Shown here piece after piece: positions 1-5,802 of a stretch of DNA of 7,696 bases. The first letter of the stretch is position 1; each line of letters begins with the position of its first letter. This DNA is from Candidatus Helarchaeota archaeon (GTDB lineage Archaea > Asgardarchaeota > Lokiarchaeia > Helarchaeales > HEL-GB-A). Below the pieces are notes generated by a model. The model was not told the DNA's origin, did not search any database, and saw only the letters and a program-made list of their open reading frames with translations. The stretch lies in NCBI GenBank assembly GCA_013375455.1, contig JABXJT010000139.1:1-7696 (forward strand). The letters are read 5' to 3'. The position numbers were made by a program, and so were the translations under genes.

Positions 1-995
1 TGGGTTATTTCATCTTTAAATTGTTTTACAAATAATGAAACGGCATATTTGAGAGGCCTGCGGAGCACTTCATTGACTTGATCAGCGACTATAACTCCCG
101 TTAGGTTATATTTCATATCATGTTCTAACAAGATCCCTTTATCCTTATGAAACAGTTCTGTTGGAGGACGTTCTGAGCCGAGTATTTCTTGAAGGAGCAT
201 CATTATACCCCCAAGTCCGGCTGCTGCTAACTGTGCATCTACGCCTCTTTCCTCTCCTATGGTCAGGTATGGGATTTTGTTTTCAGAATTAATTAACATG
301 ATTGCACTAATTCTTGTATTCGATAGAAAGAAACTATGAGGGTATTTCATGTAGATACTCGCTATTACGACAAGCCCACTTACCACGAATAGATAGTCTA
401 GATTCGGGATCGGAATTCCGAGAAGAAAGATACCAACTCCGCCTCCCATCGCCACAAGGAATCCAATGAGAGCAATGATTGTCATTCTTTTATCTCGCTC
501 GGATCCTTCTCCCCTGATAAACTCGACCAATCGGGCTAACACGATAATAATTGCTGAGAAGGCGTATAAAGCAAACACGATATCGAACGCCTCGGTAGTT
601 GTTCCATAATACATATAGTCGCCCCAATAACTTCCCCACGGTTGCATGAATACAAGAAAAGAGATTGCAAAGGTCGTAAATGAGATATAAAAGGTCGTGA
701 GAGGTGAGAAGAACCGTCCCCTCATGCCCTCAAAAGCTAAAATTAAAAGTGGGAACATTAGAAATAATAAAACCACGGATGAATTTAGGAAAAATTCCGC
801 TAATAACTGTTCTCCATAAGGTATCCAGAATGTTGGAAGCGTTAATGAAAAAACAATCGTAAAAACTCCAAAAAATGTTCCTAAAAGCACTGTGGGGATA
901 TACTTCGTCTTTCTTGCCAATATTGCCAAAAAAATGGTCATTATCGCGCCTATCAGGACTAAAACAATTGTTATCACTAGGAAAATATAATCCAT
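1..995 (-). CDS. Seven-TM membrane protein with C-terminal longin/roadblock-like domain (3' end outside window)
   Basis: An open frame runs from an ATG at 995 to the left edge: 331 codons and no stop. The start is preceded by GGAG with 4 nt spacing. I see seven hydrophobic segments at about residues 5-27, 34-54, 73-89, 101-118, 135-157, 172-193 and 200-217, then a soluble tail from about 225. The tail opens with a strand-like stretch (ISAIMLINSENKIPYL). A helix with small residues follows (QLAAAGLGGIMMLLQEILGS), then a strand-turn-strand part and a final helix ending KQFKDEI. This order resembles the small longin/roadblock-like domains frequent in Asgard archaea, where they are thought to act in small-GTPase regulation or sensing. 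A role as a membrane sensor or scaffold is inference. It is divergent from the gene at 1166. The membrane topology is clear; the tail assignment is by pattern only. Confidence 0.8.
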   Translation of the reverse strand, partial: MDYIFLVITIVLVLIGAIMTIFLAILARKTKYIPTVLLGTFFGVFTIVFSLTLPTFWIPYGEQLLAEFFLNSSVVLLFLMFPLLILAFEGMRGRFFSPLTTFYISFTTFAISFLVFMQPWGSYWGDYMYYGTTTEAFDIVFALYAFSAIIIVLARLVEFIRGEGSERDKRMTIIALIGFLVAMGGGVGIFLLGIPIPNLDYLFVVSGLVVIASIYMKYPHSFFLSNTRISAIMLINSENKIPYLTIGEERGVDAQLAAAGLGGIMMLLQEILGSERPPTELFHKDKGILLEHDMKYNLTGVIVADQVNEVLRRPLKYAVSLFVKQFKDEIT

Positions 996-1037
996 TTCTC
1001 TCCATCCGTAAATCTAGTAGAATGATCTGAAGGTTGT

Positions 1038-1047
1038 ACTTTTAAGG
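1038..1047 (-). promoter_or_regulatory. Possible TATA box for the 7-TM gene
   Basis: Read on the minus strand the site is CCTTAAAAGT. It would place a transcription start near 1018, giving a leader of about 20 nt before the ATG at 995. The distance fits archaeal promoters, but short A/T words are common here, so support is weak. Confidence 0.3.
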
Positions 1048-1082
1048 ATTATTGTTCAATAATACCCATTTATTCGTGGAAA

Positions 1083-1090
1083 CTTTTAAT
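1083..1090 (+). promoter_or_regulatory. Possible archaeal TATA box for the reductase gene at 1166
   Basis: CTTTTAAT is preceded by the purine-rich GTGGAAA, as expected for a BRE. A start about 25 nt downstream, near 1113, would leave a leader of roughly 50-60 nt. This is the best TATA-like match in the 170-bp divergent spacer. Confidence 0.4.
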
Positions 1091-1165
1091 TCTAAATGTT
1101 AATAAAACATTTTGTAGCAATACCGAGAAAATAAATTACAGCTACCATTTTTCGATGGTTGAAGG

Positions 1166-2101
1166 ATGGAAACGATGATGAAGAGTAAAGAATTAACGAA
1201 TAAAATTAAGAAATTTTTACTTGATGAAGGTGCAGATCTTGTTGGAGTCGCGCCTATTTCCCGATTTACTGAATGTCCTGAGGAAACTCATCCCCAGCAT
1301 TACATGCCAGATGCCACCTGCGTGATCTCCTTCGGAATGAAACTCTTGGATGAAGTATGCGATGTTTGGGGAGACTACAGTCAACCCCATAAAAGTGCTT
1401 CTCCTTATTTGTATTATGGGTACGGCTTAGTTAATTATCGAATGTCTTGGATTGGCTACCTTGCTGCCAAACGCATTTTGGAATTTCAAGGGTTTAAAGC
1501 TCTCTTATTTCCACCTACCTTTACTGTTTCGCAATATCGGTTTATGGAGCGTGTCATCGAAGAATACCCCCCGATGCTGGCTGATTTTTCTCACCGACAC
1601 GCAGCGGTAGCCGCGGGGCTCGGCGAATTTGGATTTAATGGATTAGTGTTAGTGCCCAAATTCGGAGCTCGAATCCGCTTTAATTCAATCATAACCAACG
1701 CACCATTGGAGGCAGATCCCATATACCAAGGGCCAACTTTGTGCCTCCCTGAAAAATGTAATTACAAATGTGTGCAGGATTGTCCAACTGAGGCGTTGAC
1801 GCTCGATGAGACATTCACCGTGAAAATTGGTCAGCATCAGTATAAATATTCTAAACTAGATAAAATGCGGTGTAACATGAGCATTTTTGGCTTGGTGCAA
1901 GGATCTGGCGGACGAACTCGGAGAAAATTACCCCCACGCGCTGAAAAGAAAATTACAGCTGCCGATTACCTTAAAGCCTACCAGAAAGTGAATCCAATTG
2001 ACAAATTTTTCTTGAATGAACGCCCCCTCGTGACCGGCGATTTTTGTGGGAAATGCCTTCATGGTTGTGTTGCCCACAAATTATGGAAGAAAAGTGAATA
2101 A
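1166..2101 (+). CDS. QueG/reductive dehalogenase-like two-[4Fe-4S] oxidoreductase (paralogue 1)
   Basis: This 311-residue soluble protein belongs to the broad epoxyqueuosine reductase/reductive dehalogenase-like group. The N-terminal part has the family-like LLDEGADLVGVAP (18-30) and a MPDATCVISFGM strand. The core has AAVAAGLGEFGFNGLVLVP (146-164), then FGARIRFNSIITNAPLEADP. Fe-S ligands are Cys193/198/202/206 (last followed by Pro), Cys236 after an MR pair as in QueG, and Cys294/297/301 (CX2CX3C). That is enough for two [4Fe-4S] clusters. Family members use cobalamin and low-potential electrons to remove oxygen or halogen; the substrate here is unknown. There is no Tat signal or TM segment, so it should be cytosolic. 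True QueG has a canonical CX2CX2CX3CP; here the first spacings are X4, X3 and X3, so I do not name it queG. The ATG at 1175 (GGATGG 5 nt upstream) or 1178 could be the real start. Confidence 0.8.
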   Translation: METMMKSKELTNKIKKFLLDEGADLVGVAPISRFTECPEETHPQHYMPDATCVISFGMKLLDEVCDVWGDYSQPHKSASPYLYYGYGLVNYRMSWIGYLAAKRILEFQGFKALLFPPTFTVSQYRFMERVIEEYPPMLADFSHRHAAVAAGLGEFGFNGLVLVPKFGARIRFNSIITNAPLEADPIYQGPTLCLPEKCNYKCVQDCPTEALTLDETFTVKIGQHQYKYSKLDKMRCNMSIFGLVQGSGGRTRRKLPPRAEKKITAADYLKAYQKVNPIDKFFLNERPLVTGDFCGKCLHGCVAHKLWKKSE

Positions 2102-2116
2102 ATTGTTTATTATGAG

Positions 2117-2251
2117 CTAATTTAACTGCTTCAAAAATTCAGTTTCTTTTCCAATCCCCATCGAAATGATATTGTCACGAGTCGCCTTTTTGTCCTTAGG
2201 CCAATCACCATCGCTCTCAACAACTATTTTATTATGATGTAGATAGCGTTT
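2117..2251 (-). pseudogene. Probable C-terminal remnant of an unidentified gene
   Basis: A 44-codon frame ends at TAG (2117-2119). It is bounded upstream by an in-frame TAA at 2252-2254 and has no early start codon. It encodes KRYLHHNKIVVESDGDWPKD, then KKATRDNIISMGIGKETEFL and KQLN. The composition is protein-like: a strand (NKIVVESD), a DWP turn, and two amphipathic helices, with no low-complexity bias. It reads like the last part of a TIM-barrel or hydrolase-type enzyme, but I do not recognise the family. A decayed 3' end left by deletion is the simplest reading; chance is possible at this length. Confidence 0.35.
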
Positions 2252-2404
2252 TTATTTGTTGTTGTATAAAAATTGTGAATTTTTGAAAGATAGATGCACT
2301 TAACCCCTGAAGATAGTTGAAAAAGAATAAGTTTGGTTATATCTCCCTTGTGTTGAGGGAAAAAAAATCATCTAATTTTACTGAGAATGAGTTTTGTTAT
2401 TTTT

Positions 2405-2494
2405 TTAATCATTACCGGTTATTAGGTTAATAAGTGCATCCATTAAATGCGGATCCCGGACCTCATTGGGATCAAGATCCTGCTTGAAACAATG
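2405..2494 (-). pseudogene. Possible second C-terminal remnant
   Basis: A 29-codon minus-strand frame ends at TAA (2405-2407), with an in-frame TAG just upstream (2495-2497). The residues KQDLDPNEVRDPHLMDAL followed by INLITGND look like a charged C-terminal helix. There is no start codon. It differs from the piece at 2117-2251 and has its own stop, so it would come from another gene. The evidence is only composition and context. Confidence 0.22.
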
Positions 2495-2517
2495 CTATGA
2501 ACGTAAAGTAAACCTTC

Positions 2518-2552
2518 AATTTGGTTATGACATTAATAGGAAAAACCAAATT
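2518..2552. repeat. 9-bp inverted repeat downstream of the radical-SAM gene
   Basis: AATTTGGTT (2518-2526) and AACCAAATT (2544-2552) are perfect reverse complements, separated by 17 nt. They lie about 40-75 nt past the stop of the minus-strand gene. No U-tract follows on that strand, so it is not a standard terminator. It could be a 3'-UTR hairpin or a protein-binding site. Confidence 0.4.
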
Positions 2553-2592
2553 AATATGTATTACGGGATATGAAACAGCCATTTTTAAATTA

Positions 2593-3954
2593 TTAGAAAG
2601 AACCTCCCATTCTTCGAGCAAGCTCATCAAAAACAACTGTCAGATGAGTAGACTGACGTGATCTGGAACCGGTTTTCCTCCCACTTCTTCGCCCTCTCTG
2701 GGCTAGTGCAGTAGGGAGGTATTTAGGTGCATATTTCAGGAAAGAGTCAACTATCTTCTCGGACGCCTCGACAATCCATTCCGCGGTTGGAGCCCGAAAA
2801 CCCCAGTAAGCAGCTCCTGGAGCGGAGAAAAAGACTAACGGAATCGGCATAATCCCTTTAGAAAGCCGTTCATCCATTCCCTTCACAAGGGTCTCCATAG
2901 GCTCGATACCCATGACAATACACCCTGTTGTACCAAATATAGGTCCGAATACTTCAACAGACTTTTCTTGCGCCTTCTTCCAATATGCATGAGGTTTATA
3001 CGCATTCTTTCCTGGACAAATGGCCGCAAAATATGCAGGATCCATCACCTCCAGATCTATGCTGGTGGCTTGGATACCCATCTCCTTCCATTTCCACATG
3101 TCTGAGAGATCTTCGGGGGGATAATGGTTATAAACGATATTAGTTTGTGACTTTAAAGTTTCTTCCCCAACATATTCCCGGAGCATGGATAGTACAATTT
3201 CTATCCGTTCAAGATATTCACCTCTCAAACGCGGTGGTAGTGCCCCTCCGCTTAACGCGATATTTCCGTGCCACCTATGCTCAGTAGCTATCTGGACCGC
3301 TTCCGCTTGGTACTTAGCCCATTCGCTCAGGGCTTTCTTTGGAAGCATGAGCATATCAGGATGTCGTGACACTGGGTTAGCAAAAAGATTACAATAACGG
3401 CAACCCCGGTTGGAATTGTAGTTCATACATGCTAAGGTGAAGACTACATTGATAATCGAAGCGCTCACTCCTGGCAACGCGGCAGTAATAGGCAAACCGT
3501 TAGAGAGCTTCGCATTCATCCATTCAGGCTTCTTGGGGAGCTTTCCAGTAGCGAGCACATCACCGCCATCTGATATTGTTACAGTCTCGCCTTCCATGCT
3601 GAAATCAAGGCGAGAATGTTTATTCGGGTAGATTGGCGCGAGAAGACCACTCTCTTCCAAGATAAGCGTGGTTCCAAGAAGTGAATTGGCTGAACTATAT
3701 ATTGAGTTATTAAAAGCTAACTTCATTATGTTATCGATGTCACTGAAATCGAGCTTTTTGGGAACTTCAATTTCATTGAGTTCCCCTTTTCTCTCCGTTT
3801 CGGATAACTCACGAAGGTCAGATGAAAATCTCTCAGGAAGGGCTTGAATGCACACTCCCTCAGAAATCATCCTCGCCTTTATGAAAATATCCTTTTTTTT
3901 GATCTTTTTTCTCTTTGACATAAATCTCACTATCTCTATTCTAAATCTCTTCAT
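2593..3954 (-). CDS. Radical-SAM-like enzyme with atypical cysteine motif
   Basis: The protein has 453 residues. Residues 1-30 are basic and probably variable. The region 68-170 has no family I can name. From about 170 it reads like a radical-SAM barrel: FTLACMNYNSNRGCRYCNLF (172-191), the SAM-binding-type SGG at 235-237, an IDLEVMDP strand (299-306), CPGK (313-316), GCIVMGIEPMETLVKGM (344-360) and GIMPIPLVFFSAPG (367-380). The later elements resemble the biotin synthase/HmdB type of barrel. The cluster-binding cysteines are odd: Cys176, Cys185 and Cys188 give CX8CX2C, while the usual CX3CX2C would need Cys at 181, which is Ser (TCC). A basic tail lies at 420-433. No Shine-Dalgarno precedes the ATG at 3954; the ATG at 3921 has GTGAG upstream and may be the true start. 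It is divergent from the reductase at 4028. The barrel call is fairly firm; the chemistry is unknown. Confidence 0.72.
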   Translation of the reverse strand: MKRFRIEIVRFMSKRKKIKKKDIFIKARMISEGVCIQALPERFSSDLRELSETERKGELNEIEVPKKLDFSDIDNIMKLAFNNSIYSSANSLLGTTLILEESGLLAPIYPNKHSRLDFSMEGETVTISDGGDVLATGKLPKKPEWMNAKLSNGLPITAALPGVSASIINVVFTLACMNYNSNRGCRYCNLFANPVSRHPDMLMLPKKALSEWAKYQAEAVQIATEHRWHGNIALSGGALPPRLRGEYLERIEIVLSMLREYVGEETLKSQTNIVYNHYPPEDLSDMWKWKEMGIQATSIDLEVMDPAYFAAICPGKNAYKPHAYWKKAQEKSVEVFGPIFGTTGCIVMGIEPMETLVKGMDERLSKGIMPIPLVFFSAPGAAYWGFRAPTAEWIVEASEKIVDSFLKYAPKYLPTALAQRGRRSGRKTGSRSRQSTHLTVVFDELARRMGGSF

Positions 3955-4014
3955 GCCAAAATAAAAATAATGGTCACTTAATTAAAAATACAAGGTTTTT
4001 AATTTCATTCAAAA
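3955..4014. promoter_or_regulatory. Short divergent promoter region
   Basis: About 60-75 bp separate the two divergent starts. The segment is very A/T rich and holds the overlapping TATA-like words TTAATTAAAAATA (3978-3990) and GTTTTTAATTT (3995-4005). Either strand could use them, so the radical-SAM and reductase genes may be controlled together. The exact boxes cannot be chosen by eye. Confidence 0.4.
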
Positions 4015-4019
4015 GGTGG
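4015..4019 (+). promoter_or_regulatory. Ribosome binding site that favours the TTG start at 4028
   Basis: AAAGGTGGAAAG contains GGTGG, 8 nt before the TTG at 4028. An in-frame GTG at 4016 lies inside this motif and has no ribosome site of its own. The site therefore favours the TTG as the initiator. Confidence 0.55.
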
Positions 4020-4027
4020 AAAGTAAA

Positions 4028-5152
4028 TTGGCAGAAATTTCGCAAATAAGTCTCGAAAACAAAATAAAAGAAGTTGCAAAAGAGACTGGGGCAGCTTTAG
4101 TTGGTATCACGTCAAAAGATCGCCTAGTTGGGAATGAGTGTTCGGATCCCTCGTATTATTTGCCTTCAGCCGAATCGGTGATCGGATTTGCCGTCCCATT
4201 GGACAAAGAAATCATTCGGAATTATTTGAAGAAAACGGATTTATCAGCCCAAAGGGAACAATCGATGCATGAAGGTAGATTATATCATAAACTGCAGGAT
4301 ATTGGCGCCGCACTTAAGGAGTTCTTGGAATCAGAAGGATATGAGGCTGTTAACTGTAAGGTAAACATGGATTATCGGAAATACAAGCGCCGTCGAAAAG
4401 ACCTTGAAACATTGAAACAATTATTTGAATTGGTCCAAAATGAACCGGACCATCCCCTAGTGCAGGCTTTGAAGTCCGATAAAATAAAACTGGTTAATCC
4501 AAATTTAACACCTTATATATCACTGCGCTACGTTGCTGTGGCAAGTGGAATTGGCAGGCTTGGTTGGAGTGGAAATCTCGTAACGCCTGAATATGGGGCT
4601 CGGGTGTATCTTGGAGCGGTGGTGACCAATGCAAAATTGAAACCCGATCCTTATGTACAAGAGGTTCCTTGTAATCGTTGTAAAGTGTGTGTATCCACGT
4701 GCCAAGGTGCTTTCTTCGATGCAAAAGAATCGCAAAAGGTGAAGATTGGCGATATCGAGGAAGAAATTGGCAAAAAGCACGTATTAGCTAAATGTATCTT
4801 ATCTTGTGGTGGCCTTACAGGTCAATCAAAGTATAAAACGTGGTCCACCTGGTCACCTTGGCGAGTAGACATCCCTGATAATGATGCCGAGGCTCAGAAA
4901 GTGTTACAGCAAACATTTCGAGATCATATTCTGACGGGTGGTGCAAAAGCAAAGAACATCTTACGCTTGACCACCGATACGCATCTGGGCTTCGGAAAAG
5001 AAGTAAAACCTGTTGAGAATTTTGATGTCACGTGCGGAGTTTGCCAATTAATCTGCTGGGAAACCGAAGAAGAACGCCGTAAAAACGCTCAATTGCTTCA
5101 TTCCTCTGGTGAAGTCGTACTAGAAAATGGGAAAAAAGTCATTAAAAAATGA
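4028..5152 (+). CDS. QueG/reductive dehalogenase-like two-[4Fe-4S] oxidoreductase (paralogue 2)
   Basis: This is a second member of the same family as the gene at 1166: 374 residues from the TTG at 4028, or 378 from the GTG at 4016. Shared elements are an N-terminal ETGAALVGI, a YLPSAESVIGFAVP strand, the core VASGIGRLGWSGNLVTP (171-187 from the TTG) and YGARVYLGAVVTNAKLKPDP. The first cluster motif is the standard CX2CX2CX3C (Cys215/218/221/225), but Gln follows instead of Pro. Cys256 and Cys260 come next (KCILSCGG), then CX2CX3C at 336/339/343 (CGVCQLICWE). It has an extra basic stretch (KYKRRRKD, about 119-126) and a long insert before the last Cys group that paralogue 1 lacks. No signal peptide is seen. 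Corrinoid-linked reduction is inferred from family. It shares direction with the next gene after 25 bp. Confidence 0.8.
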   Translation: MAEISQISLENKIKEVAKETGAALVGITSKDRLVGNECSDPSYYLPSAESVIGFAVPLDKEIIRNYLKKTDLSAQREQSMHEGRLYHKLQDIGAALKEFLESEGYEAVNCKVNMDYRKYKRRRKDLETLKQLFELVQNEPDHPLVQALKSDKIKLVNPNLTPYISLRYVAVASGIGRLGWSGNLVTPEYGARVYLGAVVTNAKLKPDPYVQEVPCNRCKVCVSTCQGAFFDAKESQKVKIGDIEEEIGKKHVLAKCILSCGGLTGQSKYKTWSTWSPWRVDIPDNDAEAQKVLQQTFRDHILTGGAKAKNILRLTTDTHLGFGKEVKPVENFDVTCGVCQLICWETEEERRKNAQLLHSSGEVVLENGKKVIKK

Positions 5153-5177
5153 AATCAAATCAATAGGCTGAGATAAT

Positions 5178-5702
5178 ATGAAAATAACTGAGCTGGAAGA
5201 AAAGGAGAAGGTTAAACGTTTGACCGAGGATTACATAATGTTACAAGCGGAAATAGGAAAGTATCTCACTCAAAATTTCGGTGAGGAGGAATTACTTAAA
5301 TTTTTAGACACTATTTTAAAGGATATTGGAAAAATAAAATTCAGTGGGTTCAAAATAAAGGTAATAACGGGTGTTTCTAAAATTGCCGCATCCTTTTTAC
5401 TTGAGAAGGGGGTGGAGAACTTCCTTAATAATCAAACGATCTATGAAAAGCCTAAACATTTGAAAATTATAGAAGATTCAAAGCACAAGAAAGTGATTCA
5501 AATCAAAAAATGCAAGCAAAAATTAAGGCACAACAAAATTATAAAAAAACTAGGGGTTGTGGAGGTAGAACCCGAAGCTTTGTGTAGATTTAAGTGCAAA
5601 ACAACACTTTTAGAACTCCAGGAAGCCTTACCATTCTTTGAAGGGAAGATTGAATATTTAGAAAAGGGATGTCAATTCACCTTTACCTTGAAAAACGACT
5701 AA
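5178..5702 (+). CDS. Small uncharacterised protein with four conserved-looking cysteines
   Basis: The protein has 174 residues, is rich in lysine and has no signal peptide or TM segment. The N-terminal half is helical (LTEDYIMLQAEIGKYLTQNF, then EEELLKFLDTILKDIGK). The C-terminal half carries Cys112, His118, Cys136-X3-Cys140 and a terminal GCQFTFTL with Cys165. Cysteines before a final GC-x-F strand recall V4R-type small-molecule-binding domains, or small thiol/metal proteins found beside corrinoid and Fe-S enzymes; this is a weak likeness, not an identification. The ATG at 5178 has only a poor ribosome site (GCTGAG), but the 25-bp gap after the reductase suggests one transcript. It may act as a partner or sensor for that enzyme (inference). 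Confidence 0.6.
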   Translation: MKITELEEKEKVKRLTEDYIMLQAEIGKYLTQNFGEEELLKFLDTILKDIGKIKFSGFKIKVITGVSKIAASFLLEKGVENFLNNQTIYEKPKHLKIIEDSKHKKVIQIKKCKQKLRHNKIIKKLGVVEVEPEALCRFKCKTTLLELQEALPFFEGKIEYLEKGCQFTFTLKND

Positions 5703-5709
5703 CTTCTGA

Positions 5710-5716
5710 TTTTTTT
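5710..5716 (+). terminator. T7 tract after the small Cys protein
   Basis: A run of seven T residues lies just after the stop at 5702, with no stem before it. Archaeal RNA polymerase can stop at such tracts, so partial termination before the crotonase gene is possible. Confidence 0.3.
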
Positions 5717-5739
5717 AGAGTAAATTCGAGGGCAACGCC

Positions 5740-5772
5740 CTAGAAAACAGGGAAAAAGTAATAAAAAGATAA
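5740..5772 (+). repeat. Echo of the 3' end of the reductase gene (5120-5152)
   Basis: Aligned without gaps to 5120-5152, 26 of 33 bases match by my count. Both copies read the same way in frame: LENGKKVIKK-stop in the gene and LENREKVIKR-stop here. Both end in a stop at the same place. The spacer copy has an in-frame stop a few codons upstream, so nothing longer is encoded. It looks like the last trace of another reductase paralogue. A-rich sequence raises the chance of coincidence. Confidence 0.4.
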
Positions 5773-5790
5773 AGAGACTTGATAAAAAAA

Positions 5791-5796
5791 AGGAGG
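5791..5796 (+). promoter_or_regulatory. Strong ribosome binding site for the crotonase
   Basis: AGGAGG lies 6 nt before the ATG at 5803. An upstream in-frame TTG at 5779 would place this site inside the coding region, so 5803 is the better start. Confidence 0.8.
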
Positions 5797-5802
5797 TTTA
5801 GA

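Larger units (their letters stand above)
2102..2592. other. Long spacer between convergent genes, with gene remnants
   Basis: About 490 bp separate the 3' ends of the reductase (plus) and radical-SAM (minus) genes. No intact gene is visible. The spacer holds two short minus-strand frames that read like protein C-termini (2117-2251 and 2405-2494), a 9-bp inverted repeat (2518-2552), T-rich stretches around 2187-2191 and 2249-2253 that could end transcription of the upstream plus-strand gene, and an A8 run at 2360-2367. No RNA gene or mobile-element end was seen. Confidence 0.6.

Noticed and set aside
730..1005. 91-codon minus-strand frame starting at 1005
   Set aside because: It overlaps the long 7-TM frame in another phase, lacks membrane pattern or domain logic, and the GGAG site fits the ATG at 995.
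1166..2101. Respiratory, membrane-linked reductive dehalogenase (RdhA)
   Set aside because: There is no Tat signal and no adjacent small RdhB-like membrane gene; only the fold family is shared.
2344..2360. Terminator hairpin TCCCT...AGGGA
   Set aside because: The 5-bp stem is followed by A residues on the plus strand; on the minus strand the T-run precedes the stem, so it fits neither direction.
3185..3631. Plus-strand frames of 70 and 64 codons
   Set aside because: They lie antisense within the radical-SAM gene and show no ribosome site or recognisable motif.
4494..4780. Minus-strand frames of 76 and 86 codons
   Set aside because: They are antisense to the conserved core and Cys motif of the second reductase.
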